The notes beneath the pieces are model-generated. The model saw nothing but the letters and a program-made list of their open reading frames with translations. It did not search any database and was not told the DNA's origin. Positions 54,146-64,000 of a DNA stretch of 64,000 nucleotides are shown here, piece after piece (positions within the stretch are counted from its first letter, which is position 1; every line of letters starts with the position of its first letter). Where the stretch lies: NCBI RefSeq assembly GCF_007713735.2, contig NZ_VMNW02000022.1, positions 39,014-103,013 on the forward strand. The letters run 5' to 3'. This stretch comes from Amycolatopsis acidicola (GTDB lineage Bacteria > Actinomycetota > Actinomycetes > Mycobacteriales > Pseudonocardiaceae). A program made the position numbers and the translations under genes.

Positions 54146-54169
54146 GACCGTCAAGCCTACGACCCCGCG

Positions 54170-55771
54170 TCAGACCGCACTCTTGGCCTCCCGCTTGAGC
54201 AGCATGGGGGAGGCGCGGCGGACGATCAGCAGCGCGATCGCGATCACGACGATCCCGGCCAGATAGGCCTGCAACGGGACGAAGGACCGGCCGTCGAAGG
54301 TGCTGCCCGGCGGCGCGACGAGGAAGGCGACGACCGCGCTGACTATGGTCGCCGCCACGCGGAAGCGCGAGGTGCCTGCCGCGGCGGCGAGGGGGATCAC
54401 CGCCCACAGCAGCCACCAGGGCTGCATGGCCACGTGCAGCATCATGAACGCGCCCAGCGAAACGCCCAGCCCGATGATCGGCCGGTACCGCCAGCGGAAG
54501 CTGTCCCAGAGGAACTTGACCGTGATCAGCCCGGCCACCACGGTGCCGGCGAACTGCACGATCGACACCAGCGCGTCGGTGTGGTTGCCCAGCCCGAGCG
54601 CGATACCGAGCACGCCGCCGAGGTTCGCCAGCTCGGCGGTGGGTGAGATCCAGCTGCGCACCATGCCCGGCGTGCCGAGCGCGCCGACCCAGCCGAAGCC
54701 GAGCCCGGTGCCGTAGCAGAGCGCGACGATCACCACGCCGAACACCGCGAGCATCAGGCCCGCCGCCTTGAGCAGGTCGGTGATCCGGCCGTGCCAGCGT
54801 CTCGCGATCATCACGCCGAAGAAGCCGAGCGCGATCATCGCGTTGATCTTCACCGCGGCGCCGAGGGTGATCACCACCGCGCCCAGCACGATGAACAGGA
54901 TTTCGCCGCGCGCCAGCGGCGGCGGGCTGTCCCCGGCCACGCGCACCGGCAGCCGCCGGATGCCGATCTCCAGCCCCGCCACCATCAGCCCGATGCCGAG
55001 CGCCTCGTTGTGCGCGCCGGCGACGAGGTGGAAGAGCACGAGCGGGTTGGCCGCGCCCAGCCACAGCGCGGTGGCCGGTTCGACGCCGAACCGGCGGGCC
55101 AGCCGCGGCAATGCCCAGATGATCAGCACCACGCCGACGAGCGCCAGCGCGCGCTGCAGCAGTACGCCCGCGACGATGTTGTCGCCGACGATGCCGGAGA
55201 TCCAGCTGCCGAGCTTGAGGAACAACGGGCCGTACGGCGCCGGGGTCTCGCGCCACATGTTCGACACGCCGCTGGTCAGCGGGTCGCCGACGCCGAGCGC
55301 CTGCGCCGGGCCGAGCGAGTACGGGTCCATCCCGCGGTGCACGATTTCGCTCTGCGCGAGGTAGCTGTACACGTCGCGGGAGAACAGGGGCGGGATGAAC
55401 ATCAGCGGCGTCAGCCACATCACGAGCGTGCGCGTCAGCTGCGCGCGGCTCACCAGCCGCGCCCGGCCCGGCCGGGCGAAGCGGCCCAGCATCAGCCATG
55501 CGATGACCAGCAGCCCCATGCCGGTGAACGCGATGGCGAGGGAGACCGTGGGGATGCGGGAGAACAGCCGCAGCACCGGGATGTCCTGCACCGGGTTGAG
55601 CACCGGGGCCGCACCGGCCCCGAGCGAACCCAGCGCCAGGAACAGCGCGCCGACCGTGCCCAGCCTGCGCACGACGTCGAGCGCGCGCAGCTCTGTGATT
55701 TCGAGGGGGCCCGCGTCCGGAGGCCGCACAGGGGATACGCCCTGCTCTGTGCCGGGATCGCTGACTACCAC
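54170..55771 (-). CDS. mptB: Polyprenol-phosphomannose-dependent alpha-1,6-mannosyltransferase (MptB-like)
   Basis: A 533-aa GT-C membrane glycosyltransferase with about 12 to 13 helices. The first large loop contains PLFSRDVYSYLAQSEIVHRGMDPYSLGPAQALG, whose S-R-D-V-Y-S-Y is the acidic catalytic motif of these enzymes, followed by WRETPAPYGPLFLKLGSWIS. In corynebacteria and mycobacteria MptB (Rv1459c) adds mannose in lipomannan core synthesis on the outer face of the membrane. The GTG start opens MVVSDPGTEQG. It is divergent from sufR; the gap includes a dispersed-repeat copy and the SufR operator. Confidence 0.88.
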   Translation of the reverse strand: MVVSDPGTEQGVSPVRPPDAGPLEITELRALDVVRRLGTVGALFLALGSLGAGAAPVLNPVQDIPVLRLFSRIPTVSLAIAFTGMGLLVIAWLMLGRFARPGRARLVSRAQLTRTLVMWLTPLMFIPPLFSRDVYSYLAQSEIVHRGMDPYSLGPAQALGVGDPLTSGVSNMWRETPAPYGPLFLKLGSWISGIVGDNIVAGVLLQRALALVGVVLIIWALPRLARRFGVEPATALWLGAANPLVLFHLVAGAHNEALGIGLMVAGLEIGIRRLPVRVAGDSPPPLARGEILFIVLGAVVITLGAAVKINAMIALGFFGVMIARRWHGRITDLLKAAGLMLAVFGVVIVALCYGTGLGFGWVGALGTPGMVRSWISPTAELANLGGVLGIALGLGNHTDALVSIVQFAGTVVAGLITVKFLWDSFRWRYRPIIGLGVSLGAFMMLHVAMQPWWLLWAVIPLAAAAGTSRFRVAATIVSAVVAFLVAPPGSTFDGRSFVPLQAYLAGIVVIAIALLIVRRASPMLLKREAKSAV

Positions 55772-55788
55772 GTTAGAAGACTATCGGC

Positions 55789-55825
55789 GCCGCAAAGCGG
55801 CTCCGTTGAGGGTGGCGGCCGACCC
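55789..55825 (-). repeat. Dispersed intergenic repeat, inverted shortened copy E
   Basis: The complement of this segment reads GCCGCCACCCTCAACGGAGC then GCTTTGCGG, recognisably the repeat found at 2951-2991, 11370-11412 and 11547-11589. The right half is changed. It lies next to the mptB start. Confidence 0.5.
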
Positions 55826-55897
55826 TGTCGGTACCCCATGCCGTGACTCCGGTCACTGCCGGATGATCTGTCTTTGCCCTCGGCGGGGAAATACGAC

Positions 55898-55912
55898 ACA
55901 CTTATGTTGTGA
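55898..55912. promoter_or_regulatory. SufR operator overlapping the sufR start codon
   Basis: ACACT-TATGT-TGTGA, an inverted repeat identical to the ACACT-N5-TGTGA site that I recall being reported for mycobacterial SufR. The right half-site contains the GTG start codon of sufR (55909-55911), so bound SufR would block the start of a leaderless or nearly leaderless transcript. Confidence 0.75.
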
Positions 55913-56640
55913 AAAACAACGGCGAGCTCCCGGACCCGGGTTCCGCCGTGCCCGCGCAGGCGACGGCGGAGGGACGGACCAGGCACGAGGTGGCCCGTCT
56001 CCTGCTGGAGGACGGCCCGATGACCGCCGTGGTGGTCGCGGACCGGCTGGGCATCAGCCCGACAGCGGTGCGCCGTCACCTCGACGCGCTGCTGGCCGAC
56101 GGCGAAGCCGAAACCAGGGACGCGCCCCGGCGCGGCCCGCGCGGGCGGGGCCGTCCGGCCAAGCTCTTCCTGCTCACCGAAGCGGGACGGGCGAGGTTCG
56201 GGCACGCCTACGACGACCTGGCCGCCTCGGCCATCCGCTTCCTCGCCGAACACGCCGGGGAGGACGCGGTCCGCGCGTTCGCGGAGCGCCGGGTCGCCGC
56301 GCTGGTCGAACCGCACGAGGCCGCGGTCACCGAACCGGGCGATCCCGCCCGGCGCGCCGAGGCCCTCGCCGCGGCGCTGACCAGGGAGGGTTACGCTGCG
56401 TCGGCCCGCCAGGTCGGCAGCGGCGAACAGCTCTGCCAGCACCACTGCCCGGTCGCCCACGTCGCAGCTGAGTTCCCGCAGCTGTGCGAGGCGGAGACCG
56501 AGGCATTCGCCAGGCTGCTCGGGACGCACGTGCAGCGCCTGGCGACCATCGCACGCGGTGACTCCGTGTGCACGACACACGTCCCGGCGGAACCCCCGCA
56601 GGGACAACGAGCACGAACTCCGGATGGAGGAAGCGCATGA
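55909..56640 (+). CDS. sufR: SufR, iron-sulfur-binding repressor of the suf operon
   Basis: A 243-aa winged-helix regulator. HTH at residues 25-60: [44 protein letters not shown], followed by the wing [16 protein letters not shown]. The C-terminal cluster-binding part has the cysteines in [14 protein letters not shown] and FPQLCEAE that ligate a 4Fe-4S cluster in cyanobacterial and mycobacterial SufR. Holo-SufR represses; loss of the cluster releases the operon. Starts with GTG inside its own operator. The stop overlaps sufB (ATGA). Matches Rv1460. Confidence 0.94.
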   Translation: MKNNGELPDPGSAVPAQATAEGRTRHEVARLLLEDGPMTAVVVADRLGISPTAVRRHLDALLADGEAETRDAPRRGPRGRGRPAKLFLLTEAGRARFGHAYDDLAASAIRFLAEHAGEDAVRAFAERRVAALVEPHEAAVTEPGDPARRAEALAAALTREGYAASARQVGSGEQLCQHHCPVAHVAAEFPQLCEAETEAFARLLGTHVQRLATIARGDSVCTTHVPAEPPQGQRARTPDGGSA

Positions 56641-58085
56641 CTGCCGCTGCCGAGCAGCGCAATCCCGCCACCGCGCCGCTGACCCAGGAAGAGACGATCG
56701 ACTCCCTGGGCAACTACGCCTTCGGCTGGGCTGACTCAGACGCCGCGGGGGCCAGCGCCCGGCGCGGGCTGAACGAAGAGGTCGTCACCGACATCTCCGC
56801 GAAGAAGTCCGAGCCCGAGTGGATGACCGAGGCGCGGCTGAAGGCCCTCAAGCTCTTCGAGCGCAAGCCGATGCCGAACTGGGGCGCCGACCTCTCCGGG
56901 ATCGACTTCGACAACATCAAGTACTTCGTCCGCTCCACCGAGCAGCAGGCGGAGAGCTGGGACGACCTGCCGGAGGACATCAGGAACACCTACGACAAGC
57001 TCGGCATCCCGGAGGCGGAGAAGCAGCGCCTGATCGCCGGTGTCGCCGCGCAGTACGAGTCGGAGGTCGTCTACCACCAGATCCGTGAGGACCTGGAGGC
57101 ACAGGGCGTGCTGTTCCTGGACACCGACACCGCGCTCAAGGAGCACCCGGAGATCTTCCGCGAGCACTTCGGCTCGGTGATCCCGGCCGGGGACAACAAG
57201 TTCTCCGCGCTGAACACCGCCGTGTGGTCCGGTGGCTCCTTCATCTACGTGCCGCCGGGCGTGCACGTGGACATCCCGCTGCAGGCCTACTTCCGGATCA
57301 ACACCGAGAACATGGGCCAGTTCGAGCGGACCCTGATCATCGTCGACGAGGACGCCTACGTGCACTACGTCGAGGGCTGCACCGCGCCGATCTACAAGTC
57401 GGACTCGCTGCACTCCGCGGTCGTGGAGATCATCGTCAAGAAGGGCGGCCGCTGCCGCTACACGACCATCCAGAACTGGTCGAACAACGTGTACAACCTG
57501 GTCACCAAGCGCGCCAAGTGCGAAGAGGGCGCGACCATGGAGTGGATCGACGGGAACATCGGCTCCAAGGTGACCATGAAGTACCCGTCGGTCTTCCTGA
57601 TGGGCGAGCACGCCAAGGGCGAGGTGCTCTCGGTCGCGTTCGCGGGCGAGGGCCAGCACCAGGACGCGGGCGCGAAGATGGAGCACCTGGCGCCGCACAC
57701 CTCCTCGACGATCGTGTCGAAGTCGGTGGCGCGCGGCGGGGGCCGCACGTCCTACCGCGGCCTGGTCAAGGTCGCCAAGCGGGCGCACCACTCCGCCTCC
57801 ACGGTGAAGTGCGACGCGCTGCTGGTGGACAACATCTCCCGCTCGGACACCTACCCCTACGTCGACATCCGCAACGACGACGTGTCGATGGGCCACGAGG
57901 CCACCGTGTCCAAGGTCAGCGAGGACCAGCTGTTCTACCTGATGTCGCGCGGCCTCACCGAGGACGAGGCGATGGCGATGGTGGTGCGCGGGTTCGTCGA
58001 GCCGATCGCGCGCGAGCTGCCGATGGAGTACGCGCTCGAGCTGAACCGCCTGATCGAACTGCAGATGGAAGGAGCCGTCGGCTGA
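56637..58085 (+). CDS. sufB: SufB, iron-sulfur scaffold subunit
   Basis: A 482-aa scaffold of the SufBCD complex, on which clusters are built. Visible: [20 protein letters not shown] at residues 42-61, [92 protein letters not shown] with the cysteines for cluster assembly, and the C-terminal [37 protein letters not shown]. Mycobacterial SufB carries an intein; this one has none, and the frame is continuous. ATG overlaps the sufR stop. Confidence 0.98.
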   Translation: MTAAAEQRNPATAPLTQEETIDSLGNYAFGWADSDAAGASARRGLNEEVVTDISAKKSEPEWMTEARLKALKLFERKPMPNWGADLSGIDFDNIKYFVRSTEQQAESWDDLPEDIRNTYDKLGIPEAEKQRLIAGVAAQYESEVVYHQIREDLEAQGVLFLDTDTALKEHPEIFREHFGSVIPAGDNKFSALNTAVWSGGSFIYVPPGVHVDIPLQAYFRINTENMGQFERTLIIVDEDAYVHYVEGCTAPIYKSDSLHSAVVEIIVKKGGRCRYTTIQNWSNNVYNLVTKRAKCEEGATMEWIDGNIGSKVTMKYPSVFLMGEHAKGEVLSVAFAGEGQHQDAGAKMEHLAPHTSSTIVSKSVARGGGRTSYRGLVKVAKRAHHSASTVKCDALLVDNISRSDTYPYVDIRNDDVSMGHEATVSKVSEDQLFYLMSRGLTEDEAMAMVVRGFVEPIARELPMEYALELNRLIELQMEGAVG

Positions 58086-58086
58086 C

Positions 58087-59253
58087 ATGACGGTGGCAAG
58101 CGACAACATCTCCGAAGCGGCGGAGGTCACCGTCCCGGCTACCTCGCGCGCGGAGCGCTTCACGGGGTACGACGTCGAGGCTTTCGAGGTCCCGGGCGGC
58201 CGCGAGGAGAACTGGCGGTTCACCCCGATGAAGCGGCTGCGCGGGCTGCACGACGGCTCGGCGGTCGCCGACGGGGAGATCAAGGTCGACGCGGACGCCG
58301 CGCCCGAGGTGCGGGTCGAGACCGTCGGCCGCGAGGACGAGCGCCTCGGCAAGGCCGGCGAGCCCAGCGACCGCATCGCGGCGCAGGCGTACTCGTCGTT
58401 CACCTCGGCCACCGTCGTCACGGTGCCGAAGGAGACGAAGGCGTCGAAGCCGACCCTGCTGCGGCTGACCGGCCCCGGCGAGGGGCTCACCGCGTACGGG
58501 CACGTGCAGGTGCGCGCCGAGGCGTACGCCGAAGCGGCCATCGTGCTCGACCACGCCGGTTCGGGCACGTACGCGGACAACGTCGAGTTCGTGATCGGCG
58601 AGGGCGCGAAGCTGACCGTGGTCAGCGTGCAGGACTGGGCCGACGACGCGGTGCACGTGTCCGAGCAGCACCTGAAGCTCGGCAAGGACGCGACGCTCAA
58701 GCACATCGTGGTCACCCTGGGCGGCGACCTGGTGCGCGTCTCGCCGACGGCGACCTTCGCCGACAAGGGCGGCGACGTGGAGATGCTGGGGCTGTACTTC
58801 GCGGACGCGGGGCAGCACCAGGAGCACCGGCTCTTCGTCGACCACGCGGTGCCGAACTGCAAGTCGAACGTGATGTACAAGGGCGCGCTGCAGGGCGACG
58901 GCGCGCATTCGGTGTGGATCGGCGACGTGCTGATCCGGGCCGCGGCCGAGGGCACCGACACCTACGAGCTCAACCGCAACCTGGTCTTGACCGAGGGCGC
59001 GCGGGCCGATTCGGTGCCGAACCTGGAGATCGAGACCGGCGAGATCCTCGGCGCGGGGCACGCCAGCGCCACGGGAAGGTTCGACGACGAGCAGTTGTTC
59101 TATCTGCAGTCGCGCGGGATCGAGGAGGAGTCGGCGCGGCGCCTGGTGGTCCGCGGGTTCTTCCACGAGATCCTGATGAAGATCGACATCCCGGAGGTGC
59201 GCGAGCGCCTGCAGGCCGCGATCGAAACCGAACTCGAAGCCGTCGGCGCCTGA
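58087..59253 (+). CDS. sufD: SufD, iron-sulfur assembly subunit
   Basis: A 388-aa partner of SufB. Visible: [20 protein letters not shown] near residue 40, the beta-helix core [48 protein letters not shown], and the C-terminal [41 protein letters not shown] and [37 protein letters not shown] motifs, homologous to the SufB end. Start ATG is one base past the sufB stop. Confidence 0.97.
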   Translation: MTVASDNISEAAEVTVPATSRAERFTGYDVEAFEVPGGREENWRFTPMKRLRGLHDGSAVADGEIKVDADAAPEVRVETVGREDERLGKAGEPSDRIAAQAYSSFTSATVVTVPKETKASKPTLLRLTGPGEGLTAYGHVQVRAEAYAEAAIVLDHAGSGTYADNVEFVIGEGAKLTVVSVQDWADDAVHVSEQHLKLGKDATLKHIVVTLGGDLVRVSPTATFADKGGDVEMLGLYFADAGQHQEHRLFVDHAVPNCKSNVMYKGALQGDGAHSVWIGDVLIRAAAEGTDTYELNRNLVLTEGARADSVPNLEIETGEILGAGHASATGRFDDEQLFYLQSRGIEEESARRLVVRGFFHEILMKIDIPEVRERLQAAIETELEAVGA

Positions 59254-59285
59254 GCCACCCCACCACGAAAGACGAAAGAAACCTC

Positions 59286-60056
59286 ATGGCCACACTGGAA
59301 ATCAAGGATCTGCACGCCGGCGTCACCACCGACGAGGGCAGCAAGGAGATCCTCAAGGGCGTCAACCTGACCATCTCCTCGGGCGAGACGCACGCGATCA
59401 TGGGCCCCAACGGCTCCGGCAAGTCCACGCTGTCCTACGCGATCGCCGGGCACCCGAAGTACGAGGTGACCTCCGGCGAGGTGCTGCTCGACGGCGAGAA
59501 CGTGCTCGACATGACCGTGGACGAGCGGGCGCGCGCCGGGCTGTTCCTGGCGATGCAGTACCCGGTCGAGGTGCCCGGCGTGTCGATGTCGAACTTCCTG
59601 CGCACGGCGGCCACCTCGGTGCGCGGCGAGGCGCCGAAGGTGCGGCACTGGGTCAAGGAAGTCAAGGAAGAGATGACCAAGCTGGAGATCTCTCCCGAGT
59701 TCGCCGAGCGCAGCGTGAACGAGGGCTTCTCCGGCGGTGAGAAGAAGCGCCACGAGATCCTGCAGCTGGCGCTGCTCAAGCCGAAGATCGCGATCCTCGA
59801 CGAGACCGACTCCGGCCTGGACGTGGACGCGCTGCGGATCGTCTCCGATGGCGTCAACGAGTACAAGGCGAACAACGAGGTCGGCGTCATGCTGATCACG
59901 CACTACACCCGCATCCTGCGGCACATCACGCCGGACTTCGTGCACGTCTTCGCGGACGGGCGGATCGTGGAGTCCGGTGGCCGGGAGCTCGCCGACGAGC
60001 TGGAGGAGAACGGCTACGTCAAGTACGCGGGCAAGGCCGAAGCCGCCACCGTCTGA
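59286..60056 (+). CDS. sufC: SufC, ATPase of the SUF system
   Basis: A 256-aa ABC-type ATPase powering SufBCD. Walker [20 protein letters not shown] (residues 37-55), Q-loop [19 protein letters not shown], signature [18 protein letters not shown], Walker [20 protein letters not shown], and H-loop [19 protein letters not shown]. The SufC-specific E-T-D-S-G-L-D is clear. ATG at 59286 lies 30 bp after sufD. Confidence 0.97.
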   Translation: MATLEIKDLHAGVTTDEGSKEILKGVNLTISSGETHAIMGPNGSGKSTLSYAIAGHPKYEVTSGEVLLDGENVLDMTVDERARAGLFLAMQYPVEVPGVSMSNFLRTAATSVRGEAPKVRHWVKEVKEEMTKLEISPEFAERSVNEGFSGGEKKRHEILQLALLKPKIAILDETDSGLDVDALRIVSDGVNEYKANNEVGVMLITHYTRILRHITPDFVHVFADGRIVESGGRELADELEENGYVKYAGKAEAATV

Positions 60057-60071
60057 GCTCTCCCGAACTGA

Positions 60072-61379
<1,308 letters not shown>

Positions 61380-61823
61380 ATGAACCTGGAGTCGATGTAC
61401 CAGGACATCATCCTGGACCACTACAAGAACCCGCACGGGCGCGGCCTGCGGGACCCGTTCGACGGCGAGTCGTTCCAGGTCAACCCGACCTGCGGCGACG
61501 AGGTGACGCTGCGGGTGAAGCTCGACGGCGAGAAGGTCGCCGACGTGTCCTACGACGGGCAGGGCTGTTCGATCAGCCAGGCCTCCACGTCGGTGCTCAC
61601 CGACCTCGTGGTGGGGCGCACGGTGGGCGAGGCGTTCAAGACGATGGACTCGTTCGTCGAGCTGATGCAGGGCCGGGGCCAGGTGGAGCCGGACGAGGAC
61701 GTGCTGGAGGACGGCGTCGCCTTCGCCGGGGTCGCGAAATACCCGGCCCGCGTCAAGTGTGCTTTGCTGGGGTGGATGGCTTTCAAGGACGCTGTGGTCA
61801 AAAGCGAAGGAGCGACGGCATGA
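61380..61823 (+). CDS. sufU: SufU-type sulfur-transfer protein
   Basis: A 147-aa IscU-like protein that receives persulfide sulfur from SufS through a bound zinc. Ligands are the cysteines in NPTCGDEVTL, GQGCSISQAS and RVKCALLGW plus an aspartate. The HYKNPHGRGL motif and LDHYKNPH start are characteristic. It follows sufS directly and overlaps the next gene (ATGA). Confidence 0.95.
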   Translation: MNLESMYQDIILDHYKNPHGRGLRDPFDGESFQVNPTCGDEVTLRVKLDGEKVADVSYDGQGCSISQASTSVLTDLVVGRTVGEAFKTMDSFVELMQGRGQVEPDEDVLEDGVAFAGVAKYPARVKCALLGWMAFKDAVVKSEGATA

Positions 61824-62215
61824 CCGAGGAGACTCAGACTCGCGAGGGCCGCACCGCCGCCGACCTGCCCGAGCAGGCGCAGCCGGCGTCCGGTGACGTG
61901 GCCAAGATCGAGGACGTCGAGGAGGCCATGCGCGACGTGGTCGACCCGGAGCTCGGGATCAACGTGGTCGATCTCGGCCTGGTCTACGACATCCGTGTCG
62001 AGGGCGACAACACGGCCACCATCGACATGACCCTGACGTCCGCGGCCTGCCCGCTGACCGACGTGATCGAGGACCAGACCGCCTCGGTGCTGGTCGGGAA
62101 CGCGGGTGTGGTCAAGGACTTCCGCATCAACTGGGTGTGGATGCCCCCGTGGGGCCCGGAAAAAATCACCGAGGACGGCCGCGAACAGTTGCGCGCCCTC
62201 GGTTTCACCGTCTGA
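61820..62215 (+). CDS. DUF59/MIP18-type iron-sulfur assembly protein (SufT/PaaD-like)
   Basis: A 131-aa protein. The DUF59 core is EEAMRDVVDPELGINVVDLGLVYDIRVEGDNTATIDMTLTSAACPLTDVIEDQ (residues 39-91), with the conserved D-P-E, the D-L-G-L and the CPL cysteine. Its extended N-terminus (MTEETQTREGRTAADLPEQAQ) is disordered. Relatives help insert clusters into target proteins. Last gene of the sufRBDCSU operon (matches Rv1466), followed by a terminator. Confidence 0.94.
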   Translation: MTEETQTREGRTAADLPEQAQPASGDVAKIEDVEEAMRDVVDPELGINVVDLGLVYDIRVEGDNTATIDMTLTSAACPLTDVIEDQTASVLVGNAGVVKDFRINWVWMPPWGPEKITEDGREQLRALGFTV

Positions 62216-62237
62216 CCCCGGCTCAAGTGGGTCCAGT

Positions 62238-62270
62238 GGAGGCCACCGGCATCTCGTGCCGGTGGCCTCC
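62238..62270 (+). terminator. Terminator of the suf operon
   Basis: Perfect 14-bp stem GGAGGCCACCGGCA / TGCCGGTGGCCTCC with a 5-base loop, 22 bp past the last suf stop. Confidence 0.85.
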
Positions 62271-62379
62271 CCGCGTATAACGCCCTATACCGCCATGCTC
62301 GGTACTTTCGTGGGTAGTGGATGACCCCGTCCATCTCCTACCTTGCGTGTTAATCACCAACGCGACGACGGGGACGGGC

Positions 62380-62907
62380 ATGGCAGGTAAGCGTTTGACG
62401 GCGGGCGTGCTGGTGGCGCTGGCGCCGCTGGCCGCGCAGCTGCTGGTGACGCCGCATGCCGGCGCCGCGGCGGTCACCACGCTCTACTACAGCTCCTCCG
62501 ACGCGGCGGACTACGTCTCGCAGATCGACCAGGCGGCGGCGAACTGGAACAACGCGGTCAGCGACGTGAAGCTCGTCAAGGGTTCCGGCGGCGCGACGAT
62601 CGTCGTCCACGAGACCGACGACGGCCAGGGCTCGTACACCAGCACCGACGGGCACGGCCACGGCCAGGTGTACATCGACAAACAGCAGGTGGCGGAAGGC
62701 TTCGACGTCACCCGTATCGCCGCGCACGAACTCGGCCACAACCTCGGCCTGCCCGACGACTACGACGGCCCGTGCTCCGAGCTGATGTCCGGGCACGGCC
62801 CCGGAACCTCGTGCACCAACGCCGTGCCGGATGCCGGGGAAGCCGCGCAGGTGACCGAAAACTTCGCCGGCGGGTTCGCGCCCGCGGCGCCCCGGGTGGC
62901 CCGCTAG
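62380..62907 (+). CDS. Secreted small zinc metalloprotease (snapalysin-like, M7)
   Basis: A 175-aa exported protease. Signal peptide MAGKRLTAGVLVALAPLAAQLLVTPHAGAA, cleaved near residue 29. The catalytic zinc motif is IAAHELGHNLGLPDDYDGPCSELMSGH: H-E-x-x-H with the third ligand Asp in the D-D-Y-D-G-P-C region, typical of snapalysin. A cysteine pair (GPCSELM and TSCTNA) forms a disulfide near the active site. It is short because snapalysins have little besides the signal and core. ATG at 62380 chosen; an in-frame ATG 21 codons upstream lacks a ribosome site. A terminator follows. Confidence 0.9.
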   Translation: MAGKRLTAGVLVALAPLAAQLLVTPHAGAAAVTTLYYSSSDAADYVSQIDQAAANWNNAVSDVKLVKGSGGATIVVHETDDGQGSYTSTDGHGHGQVYIDKQQVAEGFDVTRIAAHELGHNLGLPDDYDGPCSELMSGHGPGTSCTNAVPDAGEAAQVTENFAGGFAPAAPRVAR

Positions 62908-62931
62908 CGGGCCTGGGGGAGGGCTGCCAGG

Positions 62932-62967
62932 GGCGTCCCCGCCGGGATCGGGGCCGGCGGGGACGCC
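62932..62967 (+). terminator. Terminator after the metalloprotease gene
   Basis: 14-bp stem GGCGTCCCCGCCGG / CCGGCGGGGACGCC followed by TTT, with an outer stem GGCTGCCA / TGGCAGCC at 62922-62929 and 62973-62980. Confidence 0.8.
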
Positions 62968-63002
62968 TTTGGTGGCAGCCATGGGAAAGACTTGGGGGAC
63001 AA

Positions 63003-63043
63003 GGAAAACCCCGCCCGCGCCTCGGCGCCGGGCGGGGTTTTCC
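63003..63043 (-). terminator. Terminator after the cyclophilin gene
   Basis: Perfect 15-bp stem GGAAAACCCCGCCCG and its complement, 11 bp past the cyclophilin stop. Faces the metalloprotease terminator, as expected between convergent genes. Confidence 0.8.
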
Positions 63044-63053
63044 TGCTGCCGGG

Positions 63054-63914
63054 TCAGGCGTCGATCGTCGCCCCGGTGAACTTCACCGGGGTCTTCGGGG
63101 CGCCCGTGCCGTCACTGCTCTGCGCGGCCGAGGACGGGTCCACGCCGTCGCGGGCGACCTTGTCCAGCACCTGCAGGCCGGCGTCGGAGATCGAGCCGAA
63201 CACGGTGTAGTCCGGGTCCAGCTGCGCGTCGCCGTAGACCATGAAGAACTGGCTGCCGCCGCTGTTGGGCTGCGACGTCTTCGCCATGGCCAGGACGCCG
63301 CGGCCGTAGGTCAGCTGGGCGAAGTTCTCGTCCGGGACCGTGTAGCCCGGCCCGCCCATGCCGCTGCCCGTCGGGTCGCCGCACTGCAGCATCTGCAGGC
63401 CCTCGGTGCCGAGCCGGTGGCACGAGGTGTCGGTGTAGAAGTTCTGGTTGATCAGGTTCAGGAAGCTGTTCACCGTGCAGGGCGCCAGCGCCCGGTCGAG
63501 GGTCAGCGGGATGTCGCCGGCCGTCGTCTTCAGCGTGACGTTGACCGTGCCCGTCGAGGGCACGTTCTTCCCGTTCGGCGCGGTGGCCTTCTTGTCCGCC
63601 TGCTGGTCGGACGAAGCGGGGTAGTCGCACGTGGTCGGGTTGGGCAGCGGGGTGGGCCGCGCCGCCTCGGTGACGCGCTGGGTGGGGATGTTGATGGAGC
63701 TGCTCTGCGCCGAGCTGCTCGGCGAGGCCGCCGAACTGGTGTCGCCGTTGTTCTGCGTCACGAAGAACACCACGAGGCCGGCCACCACCACGACCACGCC
63801 GACGGTCGCGCCCACGCCGATGATCTTGCGGCGGCGCGCGCGCTCGGCACGGCGGACGAGCTGCCGTTCCAGTTTGCGCTTCGCGGCCTCACGGCGCTGC
63901 TGGTTGGTCGCCAC
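63054..63914 (-). CDS. Membrane-anchored cyclophilin-type peptidyl-prolyl isomerase
   Basis: A 286-aa protein. Residues 1-35 are a basic cytoplasmic tail (NQQRREAAKRKLERQLVRRAERARRRK), followed by one transmembrane helix (GVGATVGVVVVVAGLVVFFVT, about 37-57), a Ser/Ala/Asn linker and an extracellular cyclophilin domain (about 120-280): TSCHRLGTEGLQMLQCGDPTGSGMGGPGY, SGGSQFFMVYGDAQLDPDYTVFG. The canonical F-H-R is replaced by S-C-H-R-L. GTG 63914 is chosen because GGAGGGCAG lies immediately upstream; an earlier in-frame ATG gives no homology. Faces 3' to 3' with the metalloprotease. Confidence 0.92.
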   Translation of the reverse strand: MATNQQRREAAKRKLERQLVRRAERARRRKIIGVGATVGVVVVVAGLVVFFVTQNNGDTSSAASPSSSAQSSSINIPTQRVTEAARPTPLPNPTTCDYPASSDQQADKKATAPNGKNVPSTGTVNVTLKTTAGDIPLTLDRALAPCTVNSFLNLINQNFYTDTSCHRLGTEGLQMLQCGDPTGSGMGGPGYTVPDENFAQLTYGRGVLAMAKTSQPNSGGSQFFMVYGDAQLDPDYTVFGSISDAGLQVLDKVARDGVDPSSAAQSSDGTGAPKTPVKFTGATIDA

Positions 63915-63986
63915 CTGCCCTCCAGAATTTTCCTCGACGTCACCGAACGGGTGGCGGCAGTCTATGGGCACAGCCTGTGAGAACCC

Positions 63987-64000
63987 CTGTCTCTTATACA
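63987..64000. other. Nextera/Tn5 mosaic-end adapter sequence at the end of the window
   Basis: The last 14 bases CTGTCTCTTATACA equal the start of the 19-base Nextera transposase mosaic end CTGTCTCTTATACACATCT. This AT-rich tail does not fit the genome composition. It is almost certainly an untrimmed library adapter, so the sequence end is a contig end, not a biological feature. Confidence 0.9.

Noticed and set aside
56637..58085. Intein in SufB, as in mycobacteria
   Set aside because: SufB is 482 aa with no interruption and no splicing motifs.

Overview
This is 64 kb of very GC-rich DNA from an actinomycete, most likely a member of the Pseudonocardiaceae such as Amycolatopsis. The evidence is the codon bias, frequent GTG starts, RbpA, OpcA, an F420-type PPOX protein, glucosyl-3-phosphoglycerate synthase, an MptB-like mannosyltransferase, and a backbone in the same order as Mycobacterium tuberculosis Rv1436-Rv1466 (gap-pgk-tpi-secG / pgl-opcA-zwf-tal-tkt / ctaB / qor / ctaA-ABC-mptB / sufR-sufBDCSU-DUF59). 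The species call is inference; the gene order is recalled from the known M. tuberculosis map.

Layout. 0-3 kb: gpgS, a 2OG-Fe(II) oxygenase, a PPOX flavoprotein and a MarR regulator. 3-9.7 kb: a tightly packed three-gene operon encoding a MukF/JetA-like kleisin, a MukE/JetB-like subunit and a 1478-aa SMC/MukB/JetC-like ATPase, with no JetD nuclease beside it. 10-13.5 kb: a secreted S53 peptidase, a repeat-rich spacer, a LysE-type exporter and an HTH_42 (YcaQ/AlkZ-like) protein. 13.7-17.5 kb: gapA-pgk-tpiA, secG and rbpA, closed by a terminator. 17.5-18.6 kb: a noncoding, degenerate tandem repeat. 18.6-21.2 kb: an orphan histidine kinase and a Tat-exported serine hydrolase. 21.3-29.4 kb: the pentose-phosphate operon tkt-tal-pgi-zwf-opcA-pgl on the minus strand. 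29.7-30.7 kb: ctaB.

30.7-48.4 kb interrupts the Rv1436-1466-like backbone. It carries a HelD-type RNA polymerase recycling ATPase, an FKBP lipoprotein, a short-chain dehydrogenase, two membrane proteins, a PAP2-WS/DGAT fusion that could perform the last two steps of triacylglycerol synthesis, a PucR regulator, and a seven-gene hopanoid operon (hpnC-hpnD-hpnE-prenyl synthase-shc-hpnG::ispH-hpnH). The first six hopanoid genes overlap one another by 1 or 4 bases. The hpnG-ispH gene is a true in-frame fusion of a nucleoside-phosphorylase-like hopanoid enzyme with the last MEP-pathway enzyme. 48.5-55.8 kb returns to the backbone (qor, a small unknown gene, a desaturase, ctaA, a two-gene ABC exporter, mptB). 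55.9-62.2 kb is the SUF iron-sulfur operon with a recognisable SufR operator lying over the sufR start codon. 62.4-63.9 kb: a secreted metalloprotease and a membrane-anchored cyclophilin. The last 14 bases match the Nextera/Tn5 mosaic-end adapter, so the end of the window looks like a contig end.

Three intergenic regions (30.7, 38.5 and 49.9 kb) contain copies of the same short repeat in exact 21-bp register, built on TTGGCC/GGCCAA. A separate dispersed repeat appears near 3.0, 11.4, 11.5 and 55.8 kb. No tRNA, rRNA, CRISPR array, insertion sequence or prophage gene was seen.
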